This document shows, piece by piece, positions 25,901 to 34,300 of a stretch of 64,000 bases of DNA. Under the pieces are notes generated by a model. The model saw only the letters and a list, made by a program, of their open reading frames with translations, made no database searches and was not told the DNA's origin. Both the position numbers and the translations under genes were made by a program. The first letter of the stretch is position 1. Each line of letters opens with the position of its first letter. This DNA is from Athripsodes cinereus (taxonomy: Eukaryota; Arthropoda; Insecta; Trichoptera; Leptoceridae). Location: NCBI GenBank assembly GCA_947579605.1, contig OX388316.1, forward strand, positions 18,851,290 to 18,915,289, in the 5' to 3' direction.

Positions 25901-26070
25901 TATGTATTAAAATTGTTGTTAATTATTTTATTCCAGAAACCAGCGCTGGTCCTATTGTCTTCATCTTCCGGACAAATGGAAATGGTGTCGGTCGTGGATT
26001 CAGGTTGGCCTACAGACAAAATCCTTGTACGGTGTTTGGATTTTCAGATAAAGATCTTCCCCTGAACTAA
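6146..26070 (+). CDS. Two-CUB-domain protein gene, six 3' exons (5' end not found)
   Basis: Six exons join in frame with AG/GT borders: 6146-6303, 7777-7885, 10276-10499, 21693-21807, 24311-24463 and 25937-26070 (TAA). The joined 3' part is about 297 codons. It contains two CUB-type beta-sandwich modules. The first runs from the CGDQTSSNC segment to RICQIG, and the second from GCLQYHKYSTGFIESFNY to GFRLAYRQNPC. Both have the paired cysteines and the FNY and F-FRTNG-GRGF patterns usual for arthropod CUB proteins. Such proteins are normally secreted and bind protein or glycan partners; a specific role cannot be inferred. The first exon begins in phase 1, so at least one upstream exon with the start codon and signal peptide is missing from the model. 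The introns are loaded with mobile elements, including LINE-A, mariner and SINE copies. A polyadenylation hexamer AATAAA lies at 26364-26369. Exon borders are my reading and are not backed by transcripts. Confidence 0.85.
6361..6552 (+). repeat. tRNA-derived SINE (SINE-A), full copy with long poly(A)
   Basis: The head has a pol III box A (TAGCCTGGAGG, 6369-6379) and box B (GGTTCGATCCC, 6412-6422) at tRNA-like spacing. A body with GTGAAAGGTGTATAAGG follows, then an uninterrupted run of about 61 A (6492-6552). A minus-strand copy lies at 51078-51257, and body or tail pieces at 13132-13230 and 27637-27718. The long pure A run suggests a fairly recent insertion. It sits in the first visible intron of the CUB gene. 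Confidence 0.85.
8205..8370 (+). repeat. Degenerate SINE-B copy
   Basis: CCGTGGAGTCCCCAGAG, then a TTCAAATTCAGC block, then GACACGAAAAAGACCAC follow the order of the better copy at 42393-42656. Many substitutions show it is old. Confidence 0.5.
9671..9858 (-). pseudogene. LINE-A 3'-end fragment (copy 3)
   Basis: On the minus strand this is the last part of LINE-A, from the coding region for FRPQGFRRPGRP to the terminal (GAT)n tail. It is about 85-90 percent like copies 1 and 2 by eye. Flanking AATTGATAA and AATTGAAAA may be an imperfect target duplication. It lies in the intron between CUB exons 2 and 3. Confidence 0.75.
10655..10730. repeat. Dispersed repeat with GCAGCAGCCTCACTAGG
   Basis: The block GGCTACAATTAAGTTGCAGC followed by CCTCACTAGG recurs nearly unchanged at about 57150-57205, and a variant is at 41400-41450. 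It is probably the tail of one retrotransposon family. Confidence 0.5.
10731..13130. other. Intronic AT-rich sequence with small repeats
   Basis: No gene was recognised. There is a 25-bp direct duplication around ATTACTTATGAAATATTTAA at about 12045-12095. Several ATAAATCATCCATG units lie at 12910-12995. A weak SINE-B-like trace lies at about 12115-12235. It is all within the large CUB intron. Confidence 0.5.
13132..13230 (+). repeat. 5'-truncated SINE-A
   Basis: It begins at GCGACACAAGCTTTTAGCTT and continues through GTGTATAAGGTTGTATTTGG into an AT/T-rich tail. It matches the body of SINE-A but lacks the tRNA-like head. Confidence 0.7.
13718..14757 (+). pseudogene. LINE-A copy 2, reverse transcriptase C-terminal half
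   Basis: It encodes VRTSSGPTDTFRITTGVRQG (conserved reverse transcriptase region), LHDLEYADDLALFD (catalytic YADD), the GCESW motif and the terminal SALCSREER. It ends at a GATGATGATGATGATGAT tail. A 13-base deletion after GAGTCTTGGCAC, relative to copy 1, shifts the frame and splits it into frames 13682-14377 and 14407-14736. An in-frame TGA also lies near 14396. The 5' half with the endonuclease is absent. It lies inside the large CUB intron on the gene's sense strand. Confidence 0.88.
15460..15690. repeat. Near-perfect 94-bp-arm palindrome, Penelope/hammerhead-like foldback
   Basis: Arms at 15460-15553 and 15564-15657 are inverted copies around a 10-base centre. Each arm reads CTGATGA (right arm 15566-15572), a GAGAGC/GCTCTT stem, GAAA (15590-15593), the palindrome AGCCGGCT and then C. 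This is the order of a hammerhead ribozyme core with a very short self-complementary stem III. One extra U follows CTGATGA. The tail GTGTTTTATTTTAATTAATT and then ACCAAGTACCGTCGG is shared with other foldbacks in the window. Confidence 0.75.
15798..15865. repeat. Dispersed LINE-tail-like repeat
   Basis: AAGCGCCGTTT followed by CCACCTCAAGGTCGC resembles the blocks at 3725-3790 and 47785-47860. Confidence 0.4.
16205..16320 (+). repeat. Dispersed repeat, second copy of the (ATTT)n-CTGTACATTG family
   Basis: TTATTTATTTATTCATTC followed by TTTGCTGTACATTG matches 5828-5900. The rest is AT-rich without coding potential. Confidence 0.45.
17130..17350 (+). pseudogene. Possible LINE zinc-knuckle remnant
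   Basis: A short plus-strand piece gives SPECECGSQ, like the Cys-rich knuckle found near the C-terminus of Jockey/R1-type LINE ORF2 proteins. Stops and shifts surround it. Weak call. Confidence 0.3.
18051..18420. repeat. (GAAAT)n run and adjoining GC-richer repeat
   Basis: About seven TGAAA units at 18051-18086 are followed by a block richer in GC with CCCCGGCCCGCCTGATCG and ACCGTCCCACTAGATTGC. It looks like a retrotransposon 3' region. No open frame of note. Confidence 0.4.
18707..19638 (-). mobile_element. mariner element with internal deletion
   Basis: Terminal inverted repeats start TTAGGTCCTTACATATGAAA and extend for about 29 identical bases at both ends. TA dinucleotides flank both ends (18705-18706 and 19639-19640), the target duplication expected for mariner. 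The element is 932 bp, about 350 bp shorter than a usual mariner of about 1.3 kb. It is nested in the CUB intron. Confidence 0.95.
18785..19450 (-). pseudogene. mariner transposase, internally deleted
   Basis: From the Met at 19450 the frame is open to 18785. The N-terminus carries the helix-turn-helix DNA-binding part (NTVRYWFQRFRSGNFDLQNK, GRSE, FGVSDKTILIHLKQIGK). The sequence then jumps from EKWVPHEL straight to LLLQDNARPHTA. In an intact mariner the segment containing the first catalytic Asp and about 100 residues more lies at this point, so this protein lacks the first D of the triad. The second D (QDN) and third D (APTDYHFF) remain, with 34 residues between them, the D34D spacing of true mariners. 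The frame stays open across the deletion. The product may bind the TIRs but should not catalyse transposition. The open frame extends 58 codons upstream of the family-typical start MENLKYRYIY; I prefer the internal Met. Confidence 0.92.
19852..19932. repeat. (AT)n microsatellites
   Basis: Two TATATA runs separated by a T-rich spacer, within the CUB intron. Confidence 0.85.
20181..20557. repeat. 34-bp minisatellite, 11 copies
   Basis: The TGCAGTTCATTTCATCATCT block recurs every 34 bases from 20187 to 20527, giving eleven units with only a few substitutions (for example C to T in the TCTTC segment). The units are nearly identical, there are no unique spacers and there is no flanking cas-type gene, so it is a tandem minisatellite in an intron. 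Confidence 0.95.
21898..21980 (+). repeat. Dispersed repeat, pair of 28915-28990
   Basis: GCAGAATTTCCATCCACACT followed by TCTCATCATTATACAAC and CATATGATCAGT matches 28920-28988 with few changes. It starts about 90 bases after CUB exon 4. Its nature is unknown. Confidence 0.6.
22848..22985. repeat. Foldback repeat with Penelope-like tail
   Basis: Inverted arms share GATAAATTGAAAAAAAAC and GTAGTTAA blocks around a short centre. The right end GGACTTCCAACAAGTACC then TTCGG is the tail also seen at 15665-15690 and 4870-4890. The hammerhead-like core is not recognisable in this copy. Confidence 0.55.
23095..23432 (+). pseudogene. LINE-B 3'-end fragment
   Basis: It matches the end of the larger LINE-B copy at 38403-39196: DRMRVNKLRWF, then GVRKHGRPRTTRLDHVDQIL, then the CTCTGCCTACCCCACTTG end and a (GTATA)n tail. 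Stops and a deletion near the end disable it. It lies in the CUB intron between exons 4 and 5. Confidence 0.85.
25668..25906 (+). repeat. SINE-B copy
   Basis: It starts at ATCCCGTGGAGCCGTGCCCC and continues through CAATTCAGCGATAGGTATGC to CGTGATGGTATAGTAGTGAT. It has the same block order as the best copy at 42393-42656. It ends 30 bases before the last CUB exon. Confidence 0.7.
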
Positions 26071-26363
26071 CCCTCCTAATTTAAAGGTCCTCTTTAGATC
26101 TTTTCACATACGATAAGGTTTCAAGATCTGCAAATTGAAAACTAAGTAAATATTTCTTAAGATTGCTACATCGCGTCATATTCTAAATTTTCATTTATAT
26201 TGTGGAGACCGCAGTTTATTTTCATGAATATAAATTATTTTAACATTTCAAGGAAGGTGATAAGACTTGTGTCGTTAAAATAACTCCCACAATTCAATTT
26301 AATGTCAATTCAGTTTAAGTCTAAACAAAGTGTATTGTATTTATAAAAAATATGTTTCTAGAA

Positions 26364-26369
26364 AATAAA
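26364..26369 (+). promoter_or_regulatory. Polyadenylation signal of the CUB gene
   Basis: Canonical AATAAA about 295 bases after the stop codon of the CUB gene, in AT-rich sequence. It is a plausible 3' end signal and has not been tested. Confidence 0.45.
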
Positions 26370-26786
26370 CATTTTAATAAATTATGAAAAAAAAACTTAT
26401 TTCCCTTTGTTATTAATTTTACTGCATGAGCGCTTACGTTATAATTTTCGTAAAAAATAAGGTAAGTTAATGGAAGTACTCGTGCGAATTAATAAATAAA
26501 GGTGTCTCTGGGAAAAGTAGAGTGGTTAATTATATAATATTGTAAAGTTGTACCAACACGAGTGATGCTTTAATGAAATTAAGGTTGAATAAAGCGGTGG
26601 GTATTTTGATTATTCGAAATCAAACACATTTTTTTTAAATAAACATAGTTTCTTCTACGTAGTTCATATCAAAACCTTTCAAAGAAAACCGCAATTTGTG
26701 AAAAAGAGATTTCAGTTAAAATGTATGTATTAACTCTTTTACGAGTTTTTTTACGTTACCTACACATTTCACATATGTAATTTCTC

Positions 26787-27002
26787 TTATTCTTCTTTTC
26801 TTCGTCGGTCCATCAAATGAGGATCCTTATCATCATGCCTCGTTCGATGAATCATCCGTCTCCATCTCGAACTATCCCTTGCCACGATTGTGCAGAGTCC
26901 AATGAAGTGAACTCTGTGTGACATTCTTAATTTGGTCGCTCCATCTTGCAGGTGTTCTCTTCCTTTCCTTACCTTTTGCTTCCTCGTATCACTTACACAC
27001 AT
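26787..27002 (-). pseudogene. LINE ORF2 C-terminal remnant
   Basis: The minus-strand frame ends IVARDSSRWRRMIHRTRHDD, like the last residues of many insect LINE ORF2 proteins (ARDR-W). Upstream KVRKGREHLQDGATKLR fits the RGRP-R-W-D motif with changes. Only this tail is present. Confidence 0.55.
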
Positions 27003-27636
27003 AAAATGAACAAAATAATTTGTTTGATTTATTAATTATTCAATCTGAAAATCATAAAAAAGTCGTTGAAATTGTTTGTCTTATTCTGACAACGAAAGAA
27101 AAATATGTTAAAGTTTAAGGTATATACATATATCAAAACAAATTTTATCAGGAAGTTGACAATTATTTTTACCAAATTGTACTCATTTTTCGTTCATAAA
27201 ATATATTACATTTTCAATACAAATACTAAATTTCATATAATTTGTAAAAACCTTCGAGATGGTTAAAGAAGAAAAAACGGCGCTTGAGAAACAAATCTTC
27301 CAACATCATCATCAAAAATAAAGGTAAATATCTCACCCTTTTACATTTTTAAAAATATTATAAATTTTGTTTGCATACGATTTTATGATATTTTTTTTTT
27401 ATTTAATTTAAAACACAATAATAACAATAGATACCTACATAAAATTTAAATAATCAACTACTATATTATAAGAAGTCATATGCATTGCCCCAATCAGAAT
27501 TTCTCCTGGTATGAGGGGTCAAGCTTCAGTATCCTGATCACTTATTTTAATTAAACTATACTAATTACAAACTCAAATTAAATTACACTAATCACACAAT
27601 CGTTCACTAATCATGTAGGTACTTCTTCAATTCCCT

Positions 27637-27718
27637 CTTAAAGATTTTAGCTTAGTGTGAAAGGTGTATAAGGCTGTATTTGGGTTTATAACAAAAGATA
27701 TATCTTTTTTTTAAAAAA
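27637..27718 (+). repeat. SINE-A 3' fragment
   Basis: TTTTAGCTTAGTGTGAAAGG followed by TGTATAAGGCTGTATTTGGG and an AT/A-rich end match the SINE-A body. Confidence 0.65.
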
Positions 27719-27724
27719 AAAGAA

Positions 27725-27965
27725 AAAAAATGACATTAAGGCTTGCTGTGGACTTAATTACTTCTGGGAGTGAATTATATGCCAGTGATGCAGTGTACAC
27801 ACAACTGTATCTCGCTCTATTGGTTCTAGGATAGTCCATTCTGACATGTTCTCTCTGTCTTGTTTGGTAATTATGTATCCCACCGGTTGTCACAATATCA
27901 ATATTAGTTTCAGTAAGTTCATTTCTTAATTTAAAAATCATCTTAGCTTTTTCTGTCAGTATTAA
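27725..27965 (-). pseudogene. LINE (Jockey/CR1-like) ORF2 C-terminal fragment
   Basis: The minus-strand frame contains HNYQTRQREHVRMDYPRTNR, ARYSCVYTASLAYNSLPEVI and KSTASLN. This is the pattern of the end of Jockey/CR1-group reverse transcriptases (NY-TR, then S-Y-G---YN-LP--I, then SLN-F). The frame ends in a lysine/phenylalanine-rich tail from the adjoining T/A-rich sequence. Confidence 0.7.
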
Positions 27966-28369
27966 GTAATTCCTCCAGATTATATTCTTTAGTCATTTCA
28001 TAATTATAAGTCAGCTTGTTTAACCCTAATAAAAATCTTTTTATAATATTGAGTGAATTACCTTAAATGAAATGCTAGCAATCAACAAAATTATCTTTAT
28101 AAAATATACAAGTTGTATAATATACGTTCAGTGACATACAGTTAGTTGGTTTAATATAAGTAGACTAGACTGAAGATAATAATATGTATATTATATAAAT
28201 AGATAAACAAATATTATTTGTTTGCATTAAGTATATTGTGTCGGCAATTGTGCAAGTCATTTTGTTATTAAATTTGAAGTTATATTAATATACAAAGGTT
28301 ATTATTGAAATGAAATTTATTTCATACAAAGAATAATACGTAGATATTTATATCTCTATGAAAAATACA

Positions 28370-28445
28370 ATAGCCGTGGAGCACGCAACAAAGAATAAAT
28401 CTCCCATAATTTAAGTTTTCGAGTATGCTGTAAAAAAATTGTTTT
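28370..28445 (+). repeat. SINE-B 5' fragment
   Basis: GCCGTGGAGCACGCAACAAA followed by GAATAAATCTCCCA matches the start of SINE-B and stops after about 75 bases. Confidence 0.55.
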
Positions 28446-28467
28446 TAAAAATAATATTTCTCTATCT

Positions 28468-28566
28468 ATCTCTATACCTTCACACCGTACCCCAAGTGGG
28501 GTAGACTGAGAGAACACAACGCCATACAGATCTATCTTTAGATACTACTTTCGTTTTTCCACATTC
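28468..28566 (-). repeat. LINE-B 3'-end fragment
   Basis: On the minus strand, AGATAGATCTGTATGGCGTT, then GTTCTCTCAGTCTACCCCAC and then GGTGTGAAGGTATAG match the last 90 bases of LINE-B. Confidence 0.7.
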
Positions 28567-28914
28567 AAATGTTTCCACAAAGTGCATTGACAACTCAAAC
28601 AAGTTTGATGGGTCAAATTCAAATTCAAATATATTTATTTTTGATAAATATACAGTTTAAAACAACAATCAATTACTAAAAATTTGTCTTTTTGACAATT
28701 AAAAATTTCTGGTAGGTACATTAAGTTTCTGTTCTTCATATTGAATGCATACTGAGTTGATATATCTTTTATATGACTTTTTGATATTGTCAATATTGTA
28801 AAAATAAATACCTTAATTCACAAAAAAAAAAAAAACAAACAAAAATCTATAAAAAAGATAATTTCCTAAATATTTCTTAATATATATTTGACATAACCTT
28901 CAACAAGGTTATTT

Positions 28915-28990
28915 TTACGCTGTGGCAGAATTGCCATCCACACTTCTCAGCATTATACAACCAGATTAGTCTCCATATGATCAGTCATGG
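28915..28990 (+). repeat. Dispersed repeat, pair of 21898-21980
   Basis: Same sequence block as at 21898-21980. The hAT element that starts at 29100 lies about 100 bases downstream. Confidence 0.6.
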
Positions 28991-29099
28991 TCACACAAAA
29001 ACTTTACAGTCTAATGCCGGGAAAAATTCACCTATCCAGATATACAGGATATCAAAGGATTAGGCTCAGAACGCGGGTTCAAAATACCAGCATTGTGCC

Positions 29100-30325
29100 T
29101 AGGGAATGCAATCTCGACTCGAGATTGAGGAATCGAGATCTCGTCTCAAAATTTGAATTCGAGATTGAGTCGTCCGAGATCTCGTCAAATAATTCGACGA
29201 GATTTCTCGAGATCTCGATTTAATGAGATTAGACTACTTTTTAAAATACCTTATTATTTGTTCAAAAATTAATGTTAAATTGAATAAAAACTACCTACCT
29301 ATGAAATTGTTATAATTTTGTAAATAAAACACAATAATAATTGAGGAAAATTTAAAAAATCAACTTTTATTAAAGAAAAGGTAGGTAAGTGTTGAGTCTC
29401 CATTACATTCTCCAAATTTTAGTGCACTAAAGGCAGATAATATGTGCGTTTACACTATATAAACTCAGCAAGCTACAACATTTAGTGCACTGAAATTTAG
29501 GGAATGTAATAGGCACATTAGAAGAGATATAACAAAAATAATTATATGTTTTTGTTTTGTAAATAGCTTCTCAGGAAGCATAGTATTTTTATATTTATAT
29601 TTTTTTATATTTTTTTCATATCGTCCTTAGGTCCTTATATTGCGGACACTTGGACTCGTCAAATGTAGAAAATAATAACCAATGAATATTACAAACATCA
29701 TATCAAAAAACAAACAAAAAATCACACAGTTTTTGACAAATTTGGAGGGAAAATATGTAAATCAAATAAGTTTTTTTTTTTCTCTTCTTTTCTTTTTAGT
29801 GTTTTAGTGTGTTCAAGGTGTCATCAACTAAGCGGCACCTAATATCTGTAGCAATATATTATCCGGCGGCTGAGAAATTTCGGCTCACATTCAAATGTTT
29901 GGTGTCAATTTTATGAATGGACTTTAAGTGTATATTTAAGCCTGTTGGTGAACCTTTTGTACATTTACGATTAGCACTGCACAACTTGCATTTAGCAGTC
30001 TCCGCAGATTTTTTTAAGTAACGCCATACCGCCAATTTACTTGTAGTTACGTCCATATACACTTGGCTTGAGTTATTCTTAAGACATATTTCACTCGGTT
30101 AACTATCTAATATTTTTATAGTAATAGCTTAGATCAATGTCATTGCGCTGTTGCGCATCGATGAACACGTACATTTTTCATGCGCGCTCAATCTCGATCT
30201 CGATTGTGATCTCGATCGATTTGGTCGAGAACTCGAACGATATTTTAAAAACGAGATTACCTAGCTTCGAGATTAAATCTCGAAAAATTACTCGAGATCT
30301 CACGAGATCGAGATTGCATTCCCTA
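29100..30325 (-). mobile_element. Non-autonomous hAT element with perfect 8-bp target duplication
   Basis: The ends are TAGGGAATGCAATCTCGA and its reverse complement. ATTGTGCC stands directly outside both (29092-29099 and 30326-30333), the 8-bp duplication of the hAT superfamily. Both subterminal regions (about 29118-29225 and 30185-30320) are packed with overlapping GAGATCTCGA-type motifs in both orientations. The only coding trace is a BED-type finger on the minus strand (29859-30062). There is no room for a catalytic hAT domain. Confidence 0.92.
29859..30062 (-). CDS. BED-type zinc finger fragment of hAT transposase
   Basis: A 67-codon frame with SKLAVWRYLKKS, then CKLCSANRKC, then GLNIHLKSIH. 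The C-x2-C, then H-x4-H arrangement and the aromatic residue before it are those of the BED finger that hAT transposases use to bind their DNA ends. The frame ends shortly after the finger (NVSRNFSAAG, then stop), and no RNase-H-like catalytic domain follows in the element. It could be the first exon of a transposase whose rest was deleted, or a stand-alone end-binding protein. Whether it is expressed is unknown. Confidence 0.7.
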   Translation of the reverse strand: MYMDVTTSKLAVWRYLKKSAETAKCKLCSANRKCTKGSPTGLNIHLKSIHKIDTKHLNVSRNFSAAG

Positions 30326-30400
30326 ATTGTGCCTGAAATATCTGTGTTCAAAAACTTTTTTGCAATATTACAAGTGTTTATTATAATAGATTTTTAAATT

Positions 30401-30748
30401 TTAATGTAGGTACAAATTAACCGGTAAATCTAATTTTTGTAAATTATTTATCAAAGATTTCGGAGTTACCCCTGTAGCTGACATGACTAAAGGTATTATA
30501 TAAACGGACCTAGAATGCCAAATATTTTTTATTTCTCCTGCTAGTTCTGTATATTTACGTATTTTTTCTGCGACGGTTGTTTGTATATTATGTGTATTTG
30601 GGACAGCGATGTCTATTAGGTACGTTATTTTATTATGTTTATCTTGTAATACTAAATCGGGTCTATTATGATGTATTTGTCTATCTGTTATTATTGTTTT
30701 ATCATAATAGAATCTGTAATTTTGATTTTCTAAAACCGGTTCCGGGTT
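30401..30748 (-). pseudogene. LINE ORF2 C-terminal fragment
   Basis: The minus-strand frame from 30748 to TAA at 30401 contains PEPVLENQNYRF, ITDRQIHHNRPDLVLQDK, LIDIAVPNTHNIQ and VYIIPLVMSATGVTPKSL. This reproduces the conserved end of a widespread LINE ORF2 type (NRPDIV--DK, LIDIA-P, GV-PKSL). No ATG-initiated frame covers it, and both ends are truncated. Confidence 0.75.
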
Positions 30749-30809
30749 TTATTTATAATAAGGAATTACATTTTGTGAGTTTAAAAGATTATGTTTTTCT
30801 AGTCTTATA

Positions 30810-31026
30810 TCTATACTAACATTATTAAAAGGAAAGATTTAATTGTTTGCATTGAATAGGCTCCGAAACTACTGAACCGATTTGAAAAATTCTTTCACTA
30901 CTGGGAAGCTACACTATCGCCAGGTGACATAGGCTCTATTATATTTTGAAAGAAATAAGAATCCTTACTAAAACTATTTTTTTTAAATACCTATTTACCC
31001 GTGCAAAGCCGGTGCGGTCCGCTTGT
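30810..31026 (+). mobile_element. Non-autonomous Helitron-like element
   Basis: It starts TCTATACTAACATTATTAAA, carries GAACCGATTTGAAAAATTCT in the middle, and ends with GTGCAAAGCCGGTGCGG and CTTGT. This follows the usual layout of short insect Helitrons: 5' TC, a GC-rich hairpin and a 3' CTRRT-like end. It lies about 280 bases upstream of the first P450 start codon. The assignment is from pattern only. Confidence 0.6.
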
Positions 31027-31302
31027 TGTTTATTTATTATCGCTATACGAACTACAAAATATACTTTAACTTCGTATTTAAGTGTGTTTTAACTTATCAT
31101 TATGTTTAATTAAACTTACCTATTATATGTTGTAATAGAACATTTTAATAATTTAATATAATGTATGGTCGAGTAGTAAAATGTGACCATAATTTCTTAT
31201 TGTGTTATAGTAATCATATTTGTGTGTAGGTAAGCTAGTTAAAACAAGTTGACAGTAAATTGTTGTCACCTGTCACGAACAGTCGCTATTGTTGTAAAGA
31301 TA

Positions 31303-34300
31303 ATGTTGTTATTCTTAGTTAAACTATGTTTTTATTTCGTGATATTTGTTGGTTTTATTTACGCAATATATTTGTACAGAAATGAATACTGGAGAAAAAG
31401 AAATGTATGGAGTCCACCATGGACATTTCCAAAAGGACACTACGGAAATGGACCTGAAAAGAAATCGCTTGGATTTGAATTCATGGATATTTATAATCAA
31501 TACAAAAATAAACCGTTTGTTGGATTGTATATTTGGTTTGCGAGAGCGTTGATTGTTAACGATTTAGACTTGATTAAAAATGTGATGTTAAAAGATTATC
31601 AGTATTTTCAAGGGCATGGATTCTTTTCTGATAAAGAAGTTGATCCAATGTCTCAGCATTTGTTTAATATAGAAGGACCGGAGTGGAGAACAATGAGAAC
31701 AAAATTATCTCCAACTTTCACATCAAGTAAAATGAAATACATGTTTAACACTTTAAAAGATTGTGCTGATGAAATGGTGGATTATATAGGCAGAAGTATA
31801 AAACACGACAATACTATAGATGTTAGAGAAGTGATTGCAAGATTTAGCACAGATGTTATATCTTCGTGTGCATTTGGTATTGATTCCAACAGTTTTAAGA
31901 ATCCAGATGCAGAATTCCGAAGAATGGGTAAACAGATATTCTATAGAAATGCGAAGAAATCCCTTGTAGATTTCATCGCTATATTTTTTCCAGATTTTAT
32001 GAATTTTTGTAAGTTGAGAAGAATCAGTCCAGAGATGACGGACTTCTTTTACACGGTGGTAAAGGACACTATCGAATACAGAGAGAAAAACAATGTTCAG
32101 AGACATGATTTTCTGGAGCTTTTGATTGATTTGAAGAAGAACGAAGAAAAACAAGGTGCGTTTCTTATACATATTTGTATTTAATTAAATTTATTTTAAT
32201 TTATCATTTTTTGCAGAAATTTGATATGACACAAATATTTTAAGTTCTATTTGTTAAACATTTTTGCTGTTTATATAAAGGGTTTAAGTATGCTCATTGT
32301 AGGGGAGAGGGGGCATGGAGGGGCCACTTTTTTTGTTTGCATCATATTTTTATTGTCGGTAGGAATTTAATCCACTTATGTGCACTATTTTTAAGTGTGG
32401 TCCTTTAGCATTAAAATTGAATTAAAAATAGTCATACTTGCTAATAGGAAGTGGAACTTTTTTTAGTTCCAACAATATTCAAAAATTGGCCCTTTCATAG
32501 CTAGGTAGTATTGAAAGGGCCATAGGAGGTGTTGAAGGGGCCGGTGTAATAATCGAAAGATTATAGTATACTTAAGGCATTTTATTTAACAAAAGTGGTT
32601 TACAATAAACATATTTGATAAAAAAAAACAGCACAAACTCCTGGTAAATCAATGTACCATAACATAGTTAAATTTTTTAGCATCATCTTATAAGAAAATA
32701 AAAAATATATAATAACAACATATACTCCAACAAACTTGAGAATGAAAAATTTAGAAAATATTCTTAGTTCTAAAAATATAAAAAATAATAACAAAACATA
32801 AACCCCAACCAACTCAACGTAACAAACACATAAATAAAATCGATATATTAAAAATTTGGAAAGGAACTAAAAAGAAACATGGACTCATACCAACCAACTC
32901 AGAAACATTTTGAGCAAAAGAAGTTGTAAAGACCTTTCTTTCCACATGACTCATGGGCCCACATTTGACATACTTTACATTTCATCCAATCCACAGCACT
33001 TTGTGAATAGTCCTCATTACATACTGGACAAGAATTATTTTCAGTTATCTTATCCGCATTCTTTACAGGTATTGCCATGGTTCTTTTTCTTTTTCGAGGT
33101 ATTACGATTTCTTCACCAGAACTGGTATCTAAAGAATCCGAATCGTGTAAAGAAATTCTTTCCTCTAGACAAGTGTCGGAATCATTATCGGCATACAGTT
33201 GTCTTTTTGTGCTTTTAGCAGTTTTTCTTTGGTTTTTATTTTCTGATTTTTTTTTTGTTTTTCCTTTACGTTTTCGTTCCATTTCCAAGAGCTTGTCTTT
33301 TTCGGGGGTATCCGTAATTATCGATGTCCTTCCTTTGCGTTTGTTAGGTTGGCCTGTTTTTCTTGCACCAGCTTTTGGAAAAGGTCGTACATCCTCGGGA
33401 GATTTTAAGAGCCTGGGCGACTGAGAAGATGTTGTAGGTTGTACTTCTAAAAGATCTGGAGATGTTAAGAGCCTAGGCGACTGTGAAGATATTGTAGGTC
33501 GTATCTCAGAAGGATCTTGTCTATCAGTAACATATGAGCATAAAAAATCCTCTGGAGTGAAATTATTTCTGTTAAAGGGATATATCCCAGTTTTACGGAA
33601 TCCACTTGTGATATTTTGTATGTTGAATGCTGCCATAAAGGCATCGTTAGCCAACTGTGCTACCTGGTATATTGTTACGGTTTTGCTGGGATTTGATAAA
33701 ATCCAGTCGTTCATGGAAACTCTATATCGAGATTTAAAAGGACCGTAAACGCTGACGTCAAGTGGTTGAAGGCGATGGCTACAATGTGGTGGAAATGTTA
33801 ACATGATTATATTATGTTCGCGAGCAAATAATATGACTTTCAATGTTATGTGAGCGTTGTGGTTGTCCAACAGAAGTAACGCAGGATTTTCTTTTGTTGG
33901 ATTTATATGTTTTACAAAATGCTCCATAGCAGACACGAAGCAATCTTCTGTGATCCAACCACTTGGATTAGCTAATCCAAGACTTCCTGTTGGTCCACCT
34001 TGCAACATAAAATCACGAAAATGCACTCGTGGAAATATGAATACTGGTGGAATGGTTGTTCCAGCGGCATTTATAAAGCCCACCATCGTAACCAGTGTTC
34101 CCCTTTCAGCCGAAGTAACTTGTCCCACTTGTTTTGAACCACACTGAGCTATTATTTTTGGAGGGTTTGTTACCGTACTGCAACCAGTCTCGTCCAGATT
34201 AAAAACCATGTGTGGTGGAAAATTATACTTTGTTAGCACTCTCTCCATATTGTTGAAAAATCTTTCGACATTCTCGGTGTTGAAGCTAGTAGCTCGAGAA

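Noticed and set aside
31249..31302. Earlier in-frame Met for P450 gene 1
   Set aside because: The extra 18 residues do not look like a P450 N-terminus; the Met at 31303 begins the hydrophobic anchor.
33077..33424. Plus-strand open frames opposite the pogo transposase
   Set aside because: Antisense shadows without family features; the minus frame carries all motifs.
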